Assembly: GCA_016713275.1 (NCBI GenBank)
Contig: JADJPL010000001.1
Span: 486,001 to 550,000, forward strand
DNA length: 64,000 nt
From: Haliscomenobacter sp.
Lineage (GTDB): Bacteria; Bacteroidota; Bacteroidia; Chitinophagales; Saprospiraceae
Reading direction: 5' to 3'
Shown here: piece by piece, positions 1 through 9,298 of the stretch
How positions within the stretch are numbered: position 1 is the stretch's first letter
How the letters are laid out: each line of letters begins with the position of its first letter
Translations under genes and position numbers: made by a program
The notes under the pieces: model-generated
The model's database searches: none
Seen by the model: the letters and a program-made list of their open reading frames with translations, nothing else
What the model was told of the DNA's origin: nothing

Positions 1-792
1 CTCCGGGTCGGCAAGGTCCCCCTGATGGCAATAGGGATACCCAAAATGCATGCCGTCTTTTGGCGCCCGGTTTAATTCGCACGCAGGCAGATCGTCTCCC
101 ATCCAGTCTCGCCCGTTATCCGTGAACCACAATTCTTTTGTAGAAGGGTGCCAGGTAAACCCAACGGTGTTGCGAATGCCCTTCTGGACAACTTCCAGCC
201 CCGTACCGTCCGGATTCATCCGCGTAATAGAGGCGTAGATTTCCTTTTCGGGTTCGCAAATGTTGCACGGCGCCCCAACTGGGACGTATAGCTTGCCGTC
301 GGGCCCAAAGGCAATGTATTTCCAGCCATGGTGGGTTTCGGTGGGGAATTGGTCGTAAACTACCACCGGCGCCGGCGGGTTTTCGAGCCGGCTTTCGATC
401 TGGTCAAAACGGAGTATCCTGCTCACCTCGGCAACATAAAGCGCCCCATCCCGGAAGGCAACCCCGTTGGGCATGTTTAACCCTTTGGCTAAAATATAGA
501 ACTTGTCCGCTTTAAAGTCGCCGTCGGTATCTTTGAGCGCGTACACATCCCCTTTTCCCCGGGTCCCGACGAATAAGGTTCCGCCAGGAGACAGGCACAT
601 CGACCGGGCATTGGGAACATCCAGGGCATAGGTTTCGATCTTAAACCCGGCAGGAAGCTTGATCTTATCCAGGTCGGACTGTTTGGGGTCCGTATTCTGG
701 AGGATTTTCGGAGCTGGAGGGTTGACGTTTCCGCAGTGGGAAAGGAGTAACGCGCTTCCTGCATAGAGGCAAAAAGCCAGTAATTTATACAT
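1..792 (-). CDS. Sorbosone dehydrogenase-like (PQQ-type beta-propeller) lipoprotein, 3' end beyond window
   Basis: The frame is open from an ATG at 790-792 to the window edge, so the C-terminus is missing (264 codons seen). The N-terminus has a hydrophobic segment ending in a lipobox-like LLLSHC-G, so an outer-membrane or periplasmic lipoprotein is likely. The body carries repeats typical of the L-sorbosone/glucose dehydrogenase propeller: FVGTRGKGDVYAL, MPNGVAFRDGALYVAE, HHGWKYIAFGPDGKLYVPVGAPCNIC and ELWFTDNGRDWMGDD. Such proteins are assigned to periplasmic sugar or aldose oxidation; the actual substrate cannot be told. It starts 12 bp beyond the stop of the PD40/OmpA gene on the same strand, so the two may be cotranscribed. 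Confidence 0.8.
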   Translation of the reverse strand, partial: MYKLLAFCLYAGSALLLSHCGNVNPPAPKILQNTDPKQSDLDKIKLPAGFKIETYALDVPNARSMCLSPGGTLFVGTRGKGDVYALKDTDGDFKADKFYILAKGLNMPNGVAFRDGALYVAEVSRILRFDQIESRLENPPAPVVVYDQFPTETHHGWKYIAFGPDGKLYVPVGAPCNICEPEKEIYASITRMNPDGTGLEVVQKGIRNTVGFTWHPSTKELWFTDNGRDWMGDDLPACELNRAPKDGMHFGYPYCHQGDLADPE

Positions 793-803
793 GTAATTCG
801 GGT

Positions 804-2876
804 TTATTTATCATTCAAAAATTGGACTAAGTCCGGATATTGTGTCGTATAGGCGTAGGCGTCTTCTTTTTTTAGCGATCGCTCCCGGGCGAATGGAATA
901 ACCTGAACGGCAAATCCGGCAGAAGGGCCGAACTTAGCCTGCGCTGCTTTCGCTTCCGCATAGGTGTTGAAATTCCCAGCCAGATAAAGATAATTCCCTT
1001 CCGGAAGGGATTTCAATTCTGTAATGGGATTTTCAAGTTGAGCGAGCAAGGCGCCGCGATAAATGACGCTGGATTCGGCGATTAATAGCCGGTAAGTTAA
1101 TTTGCTATAAAATGAAGTCGCCGGAGCGCTGCCGATCGACGGACCATAAGAGGGTTCGGGATCTTTACTTCCCGGCGGCGGAATCAGGCGGAGGTCCACT
1201 CCTTTCAGCGCGGTTTCCATATCCGGACTTAGCGCGCCCCGAACGCGGAGCGAAGAAGGGGAAACGCCTCTTTTTAAGAGGTAATCCGCGATGACTTTCG
1301 CCGCTTTGACGCCGGCGAAAAGCCTGGAAGACACCGCCAGTTCGACCTGGGAATACCCTGTAAGGACCAGTTGAAGTTTGGGGTTTTGCAGGAGCATTTG
1401 CGCGATCACATCCAATTGGCCCGTCGTGTTTGAGGATAACGCTTCTTCCTCCTTATCGAAAAACAAGGGCTGAATGGTTAGCACAGACGAGTTCCCCCCG
1501 CGAACAGCGGAAGGACCGGTGGGCGACGAAGATCCAGTGGGGCTTACTTCGGCTAAGGTGCTCATCTCGGGCAAAAAGTCAAAGAAATAGGCGGCATAAA
1601 GATCGCGTTCGCCTAACCCATCTTTTCGGGACGACGCAAAAAAGGCGGTATATCCGTCGCGGGATAACCTGAAATGCGTTTCGTCCCGGGAAGAATTAAT
1701 GGGAATGCCCAGGTTGGCTGAGGTGGACCATTTCCCTGCATGGGTGTTGAAAACCGATTTGAGGATATCGAACCCCCCTATACTCAGGTTGGGGTTGTTG
1801 GAGCTATAATAAATGGATTTCCCGTCGCGGGCCAGAAAAGGGGTCGTTTCGTCAAAAGCGCTGTTGATCTCAGGGCCCAGGGTTTGGGGCGCCGTCCACC
1901 GGCCGTTTCGGAACACCGTACGGTAAAGATCCAACCCGCCGTACCCGCCAGGCCGGGAACTCGGAAACAAAATCAGGGTGTCGTTGACAAAATGAGGCGC
2001 GCTCATGCCCGCGACGGCATCCAGGGGGCTCAAAAGCGGGTCGGTGCTAAGCACGTTGTTTCCGCCAGACCGGAATGTATCTACAAAGATCTGCCCTTCT
2101 GAGAATTGGGAGCCCTTAAAATAGTACATGGCCCGTCCGGAAGGGGCAAAGTCCAGGGCGATTTCGTGTTTGGGCGTATTGATCAGATAACTCATCCCCA
2201 CAGGGTTTTTCCATTGCCCGCTAACCAGTTGGGCCGAGAAAATATCACAGGTAAACCGCCCAAAAACATCATCCTGCGCCCCGTACCTGTTCCGCTGTCC
2301 TCCGGAACAGCCCGGGCGGGCGGAGGAAAAATAAAGCCGGTCTACTGCATTCGGGCTAGTCAAAGGGCCAAATTCGTCATATGGGGTATTGATTTGAGGC
2401 CCCAGGTTTTCGACAATGGCCATAGGCGCTCTGAACTGCCATTGAAGCCCGTTGGAACACCTCCGGATCTCGTCCCGAATCACATTCCGGTTGGGATCGT
2501 CGGAAGATAACGTCTTCAGAAATGCTTTATAATAATCGGTTGCTTTAAGGAATTCGTTCCGGTCTTGGAATATCCGGCCAAGGTATAGCCACGTTTCCGC
2601 ATAAGGGGATCGGTCGGAAAGCAGACCGAGCAGAATCGTTTCGGCTTCGTTCAGCCGGTTTAGGTGATAAAGCGATAGGGCCATCAGGAAATTGGATTCC
2701 TTATCTTCCAGGTGATTTTTCTGCGCAGTCTGCAGAACATTATACGCATCCTGGAAATGGGCGTTGATAAAAAACTCTTTGGCCTGCCGTTTTTTATCAA
2801 CCAGTGTCTCTTGCCCGCGAACGAGCACAACGGAAAAAAGAAATATCATCGAAAACAAAGCATAGGAGATCCGCAT
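804..2876 (-). CDS. TPR - PD40 beta-propeller - OmpA-like - SPOR-like envelope protein
   Basis: This 690-residue protein has a signal peptide (FSMIFLFSVVLVRG-Q). About 120 residues of TPR-like helices follow (FFINAHFQDAYNVLQTAQ; ANAETWLYLGRIFQDRNEFLKA-like), then WD40-like PD40 propeller motifs (DEFGPLTSPNAVDRLYFSSARPG, DETTPFLARDGKSIYYSSNNP, DETHFRLSRDGYTAFFASSR). Next is an OmpA-like segment starting near LTIQPLFFDKEEEAL, and last a C-terminal stretch resembling a SPOR peptidoglycan-binding domain (YLYLAGNFNTYAEAKAAQAKFG). The TPR-PD40-OmpA order is that of the Bacteroidetes PorE-like family, which anchors envelope complexes to peptidoglycan. PorE itself serves type IX secretion, but that role is not shown here because no por genes are nearby. 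The SPOR-like tail is my reading and is the least certain part. Confidence 0.75.
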   Translation of the reverse strand: MRISYALFSMIFLFSVVLVRGQETLVDKKRQAKEFFINAHFQDAYNVLQTAQKNHLEDKESNFLMALSLYHLNRLNEAETILLGLLSDRSPYAETWLYLGRIFQDRNEFLKATDYYKAFLKTLSSDDPNRNVIRDEIRRCSNGLQWQFRAPMAIVENLGPQINTPYDEFGPLTSPNAVDRLYFSSARPGCSGGQRNRYGAQDDVFGRFTCDIFSAQLVSGQWKNPVGMSYLINTPKHEIALDFAPSGRAMYYFKGSQFSEGQIFVDTFRSGGNNVLSTDPLLSPLDAVAGMSAPHFVNDTLILFPSSRPGGYGGLDLYRTVFRNGRWTAPQTLGPEINSAFDETTPFLARDGKSIYYSSNNPNLSIGGFDILKSVFNTHAGKWSTSANLGIPINSSRDETHFRLSRDGYTAFFASSRKDGLGERDLYAAYFFDFLPEMSTLAEVSPTGSSSPTGPSAVRGGNSSVLTIQPLFFDKEEEALSSNTTGQLDVIAQMLLQNPKLQLVLTGYSQVELAVSSRLFAGVKAAKVIADYLLKRGVSPSSLRVRGALSPDMETALKGVDLRLIPPPGSKDPEPSYGPSIGSAPATSFYSKLTYRLLIAESSVIYRGALLAQLENPITELKSLPEGNYLYLAGNFNTYAEAKAAQAKFGPSAGFAVQVIPFARERSLKKEDAYAYTTQYPDLVQFLNDK

Positions 2877-2972
2877 ACCCTTGGATTTGGAGGATTCATA
2901 AAAAGAGAACGAATTACCGGGAGGTAGATGATCTCAAAAGAATAAAAAAAATCCAGATAGCTTCGAAACCGG

Positions 2973-4292
2973 TTAAACCGGGCGATTCGGATCAAATGCC
3001 TCGAGGTAGTCTCCCACTCTGCGCAGGAAGGAGCCTCCCAGGGCTCCGTCAACCACCCGGTGGTCATAGGAAAGGGATAGGAACATCAGGTGGCGCACAG
3101 CGATCAGATCTCCGAACGCTGTTTCCACGACAGCCGGTTTCTTCCGTATGGCGCCGGCTGCCAAAATGGCTACTTAGGGCTGATTGATGATGGGTGTGCC
3201 CATTACGTTTCCAAAAGTACCCACATTAGTCAGCGTAAAAGTACCCCCCTGGACCTCGTCGGGCCGGAGTTGATTCACCCTGGCGCGATTCGCCAAATCG
3301 TTGACCGTTTTGGCCAGGCCCGCTAAATTCAACAGGTCCGCATTCCGGATTACCGGCACGATGAGGTTACCGGAAGGGAGGGCAGTCGCCATGCCGATGT
3401 GGATGTCTTTTTTTACGATGATCGTATTGCCATCCACCGACACGTTGACCAAAGGGAAATCGCGGATGGCCCGGGCAATGGCTTCGATAAAAATCGGAGT
3501 AAAAGTGATCTTTTCCCCGTATTGCTTCTGAAAGGAATCTTTAACCCGTTCTCTCCATTGGACTATTTCGGTGACATCTACTTCGACGAAAGAAGTCACA
3601 TGCGGGGAGGTCTGCTTGGACATGACCATGTGGTCGGCAATCAGGCGCCGCATCCGGTCCATCTCAATGAGCTCCACCTGGCCATCGGAAGAGGTAAAAG
3701 CTGATGGAGCAGGCGGTTTAACGGCAGGCTTTTCCACGATCTGCGGGGCAGCAGCTGCTCCGGAAGGCGATGAAGGTTGCCGGTTGGCAACGTAGGCAAG
3801 GATGTCTTTTTTCGTAACCCGGCCTTGTGCCCCTGTTCCGGGCATCTGCTCCAATTCGTTCAGGCTGATATTTTCCTGCTGTGCAATATTTCGGACAAGG
3901 GGGGAGTAAAACCGGGCGCCGGAACCGGCAGGAATGGAAGGGGCCGAAGCTTGGGAAGATTCTATATGAGCTAAAGCCGGCTCATTTTTCGGGGAACCAT
4001 TTCGGGATGCTTCCGGTTGAGGCGCCATAAAAGGCTCGGATGCCGCCTCTGCCTCCGTGGCAATCAGCGCAATGACCTTGCCTACCTCCACCGTGTCATT
4101 GACCTGGAACCGCAAATCAACAATCCTTCCACTAACCGGGGAGGGAACTTCCGAATCTACCTTATCTGTAGCAATTTCAACGATGGTTTCGTCCATTTCA
4201 ACGAAGTCGCCCACATTTTTGACCCACCGGAGGATAGTGGCCTCCATAATGCTTTCGCCCATTTTGGGCATAACGAGTTCAAACTGAGCCAT
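2973..4292 (-). CDS. 2-oxo acid dehydrogenase E2 (dihydrolipoamide acyltransferase), with in-frame TAA
   Basis: E2 core of a 2-oxo acid dehydrogenase complex (branched-chain or pyruvate type), about 439 residues. I chose the ATG giving MAQFELVMPKMGES. An N-terminal lipoyl domain has the lipoyl-lysine motif ATDKVDSEVPSPV. A linker follows, then a peripheral-subunit-binding domain (SPLVRNIAQQENISLNELEQMPGTG) and the acyltransferase domain. An in-frame TAA at 3174-3176 replaces the Gln expected in NQPQVAILAAG. The frame then continues unchanged through the catalytic SLSYDHRVVDG motif to a real stop at 2973. Without suppression or correction the protein would lack its active site. CAA to TAA is a single C-to-T change, so a consensus error or a recent nonsense mutation is likely. 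No E1 or E3 gene is adjacent. Confidence 0.88.
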
Positions 4293-4397
4293 AAATAAGG
4301 TGTTTGATGCGATTTGGTTCGATGTGGTTAGGAAACAATATCCCACAAATTTACACCAAATTGAGGGCTATTGCAATTTTGGCTCCGACTTATCCCC

Positions 4398-5684
4398 TCA
4401 GGAAGCAGACGAACCCACCCCAGGCTCTGCTCCTGCCAATGGATAATGTTCCAGGATAAATTTCCGCAGGGTATTGAGGGCCATCACACTACTAAACTGG
4501 ATGTTTTTAATCCGGTCTTTCCCGGCATGGATTTGCTCTGCCTGTATTCGTTGCTTGTCTCCAACCGCGATCCAGATCGTTCCAACGGGCTTTTGCGGCG
4601 TTCCCCCATCCGGTCCGGCAATGCCGGAAATGGCCAGGGCGAGGTGCGCAGGGAAACGCTCCAATATGCCCGCGGCCATTTCGCGGACGGTTTGTTCGCT
4701 GACGGCGCCAAACTGATTCAGGGTTTCTTCCCGAACCCCCAGTTGGCCTGTTTTTATCTGGTTGGAATACGCAACCACGCCTCCGGTAAAATAAGCGGAA
4801 GACCCCGGAATAGAGGTGATCAGATGGGAGATATACCCACCGGTGCAACTTTCGGCAGTCGCCAAGTACAAACTTCTTGCGTTAAGCATCCGGCCGATAG
4901 CCGTCTCCAATTGATCCAATTCGGTCCCATAAAGACAATCCGGAACAAAAGAGGCAAGTTCACCGGCTTTTTGATCGAGCAGGGCGTTTAATGCCTGTGC
5001 ATTCGGGCCCGTTCCGGTTAGCCGGAGCCTTACCTGGCCCAAAGACGGAAGATAAGCCAGTTTGAGGCCATCGGGGAGTTCGTCCTCCCAGGTACTTAAC
5101 CGGGCGGCGATGGTCGATTCTCCCTCCCCAACAGTCAAAAGGGTTCGGTGCCCAATGGGAGTGCCCGGGTATTTGGCCCGCAGTTTTGGGAGCGCCTCGT
5201 ATTCCATGAGGTATTTCATTTCGAACGGCACACCAGGCATGGAAATAAGGGTTTTGGCGCCCCATTCCATCCACATTCCGGGAGCAGTACCCATTTTGTT
5301 CGGTAGCACCTGGGCATTGGCGGGCAAGAAGGCCTGAAGCCGGTGCGCTTCGGTAACCGGGCGGTTAAACTTTTCCAAAATAAGGCCGATTCGTTGGAAT
5401 GTAGGTTCGTGAAAAACCAACTCTACGCCAAAAAAAACAGCCAGGGCCTTTTTAGTGATATCGTCTTTGGTTGGCCCCAGCCCTCCGGTTATCAGCACCA
5501 CGCTGGCGTCCTCCAGCGCCATCTCCAGGCCCCGGTGAATCGCCTCCAGGGTGTCTCCTACGGAAATAATGCGCCCAACCTGCATTCCGATCAGATTTAA
5601 CTGTTGGCCCATCCACGCGGAATTGGTATCAACCACCTGACCAATCAGGATCTCGTCGCCAATCGTAAGAATAGAAACTTGCAT
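4398..5684 (-). CDS. cinA: CinA family protein (nicotinamide-nucleotide amidohydrolase/competence-damage protein)
   Basis: The 428-residue length matches two-domain CinA. The N-terminal MoaB/Mog-like domain has LTIGDEILIGQVVDTNSAW and the loop VLITGGLGPTKDDITKKA. The C-terminal amidohydrolase domain has TAESCTGGYISHLITSIPGSSAYFTGGVVAYSNQIK and the SGIAGPDGGTPQKPVGTIWIAV signature. The family cleaves NMN/ADP-ribose-type damaged nucleotides in the cytoplasm. It ends 13 bp before birA on the same strand. No disruption is seen. Confidence 0.95.
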   Translation of the reverse strand: MQVSILTIGDEILIGQVVDTNSAWMGQQLNLIGMQVGRIISVGDTLEAIHRGLEMALEDASVVLITGGLGPTKDDITKKALAVFFGVELVFHEPTFQRIGLILEKFNRPVTEAHRLQAFLPANAQVLPNKMGTAPGMWMEWGAKTLISMPGVPFEMKYLMEYEALPKLRAKYPGTPIGHRTLLTVGEGESTIAARLSTWEDELPDGLKLAYLPSLGQVRLRLTGTGPNAQALNALLDQKAGELASFVPDCLYGTELDQLETAIGRMLNARSLYLATAESCTGGYISHLITSIPGSSAYFTGGVVAYSNQIKTGQLGVREETLNQFGAVSEQTVREMAAGILERFPAHLALAISGIAGPDGGTPQKPVGTIWIAVGDKQRIQAEQIHAGKDRIKNIQFSSVMALNTLRKFILEHYPLAGAEPGVGSSAS

Positions 5685-5697
5685 CGGTTGTTTTTAC

Positions 5698-6468
5698 TTA
5701 TTGGACATTCACAAAGGATACTTCTTTTAAGCCAAATTCCTCCATAGCTCCGGCTTGATCGATCTGGAGTTTTCCAATGTCTGAAATACCGCAGATTTTT
5801 CCCAAAAATACTTCTCCGGAAGCCCTTTGGAAATAGGAGGGTTCTTCAAAGCGGTACAAATGGCTCAGGTAATCCTGGTTAAGCCTTTCTTCGGATCCCT
5901 GTTTAAGCGCTAAATACCGAACTTCAAGAAAATAGCATAGTTCATGCAGCAGGAAGGATAAATCAAAAACCTGGCCGGTTTCCAGGAATAATGACGTAGC
6001 ATAGGGAGCTGCCTCCGAAAATGTTGCCTGGTTGATGTTCAACCCAATGCCAATGATAGCGGATTGGAGCGTGTTTTTTTGGAGCGCGTTCTGTATGAGA
6101 ATTCCGCCAGCCTTCTTGGAATGGATATACAGATCGTTGGGCCATTTGACATAAACCGGCGCATGCGGGATGTACGCGGCTAAAAAATCCCTGACTCCCA
6201 GCGCAATCGCTTTGTTGAGTTGGAATTGGCGGGTTGCCTCCAAAAAAACCGGATACAAAAGGATACTGATCGTAAGGTTTTCCCCGGGCGCGCTCTCCCA
6301 GGAGCTGCCAATTTGGCCGCGCCCGGCAGACTGATAATGAGCCGAAATGACAGTTCCTTCGGTTGGTTTGCTTTTTGCTAGAAGTTCCGCAGCATATTCA
6401 TTGGTTGAAGGGAGGTCTGAAAACTGAAGGAGAACCTTTCCTAGAAAAAGGGTGTTCCTATTTTGCAA
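5698..6468 (-). CDS. birA: Biotin--[acetyl-CoA-carboxylase] ligase (BirA, catalytic form)
   Basis: Biotin protein ligase that charges the biotin carboxyl carrier. The core motifs are visible: STNEYAAELL, SAGRGQIGSSW (biotinyl-AMP loop), KWPNDLYIHSKKAGGILIQ and IIGIGLNINQ. There is no N-terminal helix-turn-helix, so this is the monofunctional form without repressor activity. The start is uncertain. The frame extends upstream to a GTG at 6519 inside rsfS, but homology begins at NTLFLGKVLLQF, so I prefer the TTG at 6468. It is transcribed divergently from rsfS, with only about 40 bp between the chosen starts. Confidence 0.9.
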   Translation of the reverse strand: MQNRNTLFLGKVLLQFSDLPSTNEYAAELLAKSKPTEGTVISAHYQSAGRGQIGSSWESAPGENLTISILLYPVFLEATRQFQLNKAIALGVRDFLAAYIPHAPVYVKWPNDLYIHSKKAGGILIQNALQKNTLQSAIIGIGLNINQATFSEAAPYATSLFLETGQVFDLSFLLHELCYFLEVRYLALKQGSEERLNQDYLSHLYRFEEPSYFQRASGEVFLGKICGISDIGKLQIDQAGAMEEFGLKEVSFVNVQ

Positions 6469-6496
6469 TGGATTTTTTTGTACTTTGTAAAGAATT

Positions 6497-6502
6497 AGGA
6501 GG
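6497..6502 (+). promoter_or_regulatory. Strong Shine-Dalgarno AGGAGG before rsfS TTG start
   Basis: AGGAGG lies 9 nt before the TTG at 6512 and decides this non-ATG start. Bacteroidetes genes generally lack strong Shine-Dalgarno sites because the anti-SD tail of 16S rRNA is sequestered, so a full consensus site with a TTG start is noteworthy. A -7-like TACTTTG is at 6481-6487. Confidence 0.6.
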
Positions 6503-6511
6503 TAACCGAAA

Positions 6512-6946
6512 TTGAACACAGAATCAATAAGTAATATTACAAAATTAATTGATCAGGGTTTGAGTACACAAGCAAGGATTCTTAAGCGCAAGCCAGCTCT
6601 GGAGGCGATGAACGACCTCATCGTAGACAGTATTCAGGATATCAAAGGAAAGAATATCGTCAAATTGGACTTGCGGCGCCTGGGCGATGGCCCGGCTGAT
6701 TTCTTCATTATTTGCGAAGGCACATCTACTACTCAGGTCAAAGCAATTGCCGATAATATTCACAAGCGTTTAAGGGAAGAGTTCGGGGTTTCTCCCAACC
6801 ATATAGAAGGGACAAAAAGCGCGCTTTGGGTCTGTATTGACTACTTCAATACGGTCGTGCATGTTTTCCATCCGGAAACGAGAACCTTCTATGAGTTGGA
6901 AGACCTTTGGAGCGACGCCTCAGTTACCCAATACGACAGTTTGTAG
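6512..6946 (+). CDS. rsfS: Ribosome silencing factor RsfS
   Basis: 144 residues, slightly longer than the usual 105-120 because of an N-terminal extension. Motifs of the RsfS/Iojap family: DIKGKNIVKLDLRRL, ADFFIICEGTSTTQVKAIADNI, HIEGTKSALWVCIDYFNTVVHVFHPETRTFYELEDLW. The family binds ribosomal protein uL14 and blocks subunit joining during starvation. The TTG start is supported by the AGGAGG site upstream. It is followed by ftsH on the same strand after 110 bp, an arrangement common in this phylum. Confidence 0.95.
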   Translation: MNTESISNITKLIDQGLSTQARILKRKPALEAMNDLIVDSIQDIKGKNIVKLDLRRLGDGPADFFIICEGTSTTQVKAIADNIHKRLREEFGVSPNHIEGTKSALWVCIDYFNTVVHVFHPETRTFYELEDLWSDASVTQYDSL

Positions 6947-7056
6947 GATTAACCCGCCGTTTTATCGAAAACGGTCAACGTTTGGGCTTTCCGTGCGTTA
7001 TACCAGAAATGCATGGCGTGGAGCGGATCGCACGATTTTTGTAAAAGAAGGCTTTA

Positions 7057-9079
7057 ATGGAAAACAACAAGAAAAACGAGAACACCCCAAATACCAATTC
7101 TCCCCGTTTCAACTCCTTTTGGATATATGGGGTTATCGCTTTGGTTATCATAGGGATGCAGATCGTCGCGTTGATGGGCGCAAGCCAGCAAGCGCTGACG
7201 TTAAGCCAGCTTGGGGAGATGCTCCAGGCCCGCGCTGTCGAAAAGGTGGTGGTCGTCAACAAAGACAAAGCATATATCTACCTTAAAAAAAGAAGCGCTT
7301 AAAAACTACGAAGACGCTGCCAAAACCAACTTTGGCGGCGAACGCTTCCACTTCTACCTCGAGATCGGGGATGTCCAGATGTTTACGGAGTTCATGGAAC
7401 GCCAGCAAAAGAAGCGGGGGTGAAGGGAAATCCTCTACCCCGATTTTGATACCAAAACCAATATTTGGCCCCTGCTTTTGAGTTGGGTCGTCCCCTTTTT
7501 ACTGATTGCCGTCATCTGGATCTTCATTATGCGCCGGGTTGGCGGAGGGGCTGGGGGACCGGGAGCTCAGATTTTTAATATTGGGAAGTCCAAAGCGACC
7601 TTGTTCGACCAAAACAGCAAAGTCAATATTACCTTCGCCGATGTTGCCGGCCTGGATGAAGCCAAGGAAGAAGTAGTCGAGGTGGTCGATTTTTTGAAGA
7701 ACCCCAAAAAATATACGGCTTTAGGAGGGAAAATTCCTAAAGGCGTACTTCTGGTTGGCCCTCCGGGTACCGGCAAGACGCTTCTTGCCAAAGCCGTAGC
7801 AGGGGAAGCAGGGGTGCCGTTCTTTTCCATTTCCGGTTCGGATTTTGTGGAGATGTTCGTCGGGGTCGGAGCATCCCGGGTCCGGGATTTATTCAAACAA
7901 GCCCGAGAGAAGGCGCCATGCATTGTGTTTATCGACGAAATTGACGCCATCGGAAGGGCCAGGGGCCGGAATAGCTTTCAGGGGGGAAATGATGAACGGG
8001 AGAACACACTCAACCAGCTTTTGGTGGAAATGGATGGGTTTTCTACCGATAAAGGGGTGATTCTCATGGCGGCTACCAACCGCCCCGATGTATTGGATAC
8101 CGCATTGCTTCGCCCCGGCCGCTTCGACCGCCAGATCGGAATCGACCGCCCGGATCTCAAAGGCAGAGAAGCCATCTTTAACGTCCACCTGAATAATATT
8201 AAAAAATCCAAAAGCATCGTGCCTTTCGCTTTGGCAGAGATGACGCCAGGCTTTGCCGGGGCCGACATTGCCAACGTTTGCAACGAAGCTGCCCTCATCG
8301 CCGCCCGGCGCAACAAGAAAGAGGTGGATATGGAGGATTTTAACTCCGCGCTCGACCGGGTTATTGGAGGCCTCGAGAAAAAAAATAAGCTCATCTCTCC
8401 GGAAGAGAAGAAAATTATTGCCTACCACGAAGCTGGGCATGCCGTTTGCGGCTGGTATCTCGAGCATGCTTCGCCTTTGGTGAAAGTGACCATCGTGCCC
8501 AGAGGAGTCGGTACCCTTGGATACGCCCAATACCTTCCCAAGGAAGAATACATCACGCGTACCGAGGCCTTGCTGGATCGGATCTGCATGACGTTCGGAG
8601 GCCGTGCAGCCGAAAGTATTATTTTTGATAAAATATCCACCGGCGCCCAAAATGATTTGGACCAGGTAACCAAAATGGCCTACAGCATGATTTCCGTTTT
8701 CGGCATGAATGAAAAGGTAGGCCAAGTCTCCTTCTATGGCATGTCCAATGAAGCCTTCCATAAACCGTTTTCAGATGAAACGGCTTCTATGATCGATTCG
8801 GAAGTCCGCAATATGCTAAAGGAACAATTCGACCGGGCTAAGGCGCTGTTGAAGGAACGAAGGGAAGAACTGGAAATCATTGCCCACACGCTACTCGATA
8901 AAGAAGTACTCCACAAATCAGATATCGAACGCCTGATAGGTCCAAGACCTTACAAAGAGCACGAGGAAGTAATGCACTATCCAACCCAACCGGAGGATGA
9001 ACCGGAAGACCTTTCCTCTGAGGGGGAGGAGGGCCAGGGATCGGAAGCCCACCAGGAAGAGGAGCCTCAAAATGCTTAA
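7057..9079 (+). CDS. ftsH: ATP-dependent zinc metalloprotease FtsH, frame disrupted near residues 78-122
   Basis: Membrane AAA protease, about 673 residues when repaired. TM1 is near residues 21-42 (FWIYGVIALVIIGMQIVALM) and TM2 is LLLSWVVPFLLIAVIWIFIM. Walker A is GPPGTGKT, Walker B IVFIDEIDAIG, the second-region motif RPGRFDRQI, and the zinc site HEAGH. The reading frame is broken twice in the periplasmic domain. The A7 run at 7285-7291 should be A6 (LKKEALKNY), and TGA at 7421-7423 interrupts the next frame. That TGA may be one substitution, or two compensating indels restoring QQKEAGVKEILYPDFD. From 7424 to 9079 the frame is clean. FtsH is normally essential, so sequence error is the simplest reading. 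Confidence 0.95.
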
Positions 9080-9104
9080 CTTGCCTTTAGGCAGCCTCAG
9101 GGGC

Positions 9105-9145
9105 AAAAGAGCCATCTCCAAAACTCGGAGATGGCTCTTTTTTTC
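9105..9145 (+). terminator. Rho-independent terminator of ftsH
   Basis: A perfect 12-bp stem (AGAGCCATCTCC at 9108-9119, GGAGATGGCTCT at 9127-9138) has a 7-nt loop and is followed by a T-run. It lies 29 bp after the ftsH stop. Confidence 0.92.
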
Positions 9146-9240
9146 TTGACCAGGCGGAAGGAAATGGCGCTATAGCTCCCTCTTCCTGTGAACTATTTCC
9201 TAATTTTGTCCTTAATTACGTCTTAACGCCTTGGTGACTG

Positions 9241-9292
9241 TTTGCGTTCTCTAAGGTAGGAATCGTTTTATTAACCCAACGTTTAACGCAAA
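9241..9292 (+). promoter_or_regulatory. Inverted repeat in the peroxiredoxin leader
   Basis: TTTGCGTT (9241-9248) and AACGCAAA (9285-9292) form a perfect 8-bp inverted repeat with a 36-nt spacer, ending 6 nt before the peroxiredoxin ATG. It could be an operator or a leader stem masking the start. A -7-like TAATTTTG at 9201-9208 lies upstream without a clear -33 TTG. Function is inferred only. Confidence 0.35.
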
Positions 9293-9298
9293 AGACGC

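Noticed and set aside
7285..7291. Programmed frameshift in ftsH
   Set aside because: The shift is not a standard -1 slippery arrangement, a further TGA follows, and similar run-length changes occur in many unrelated genes.
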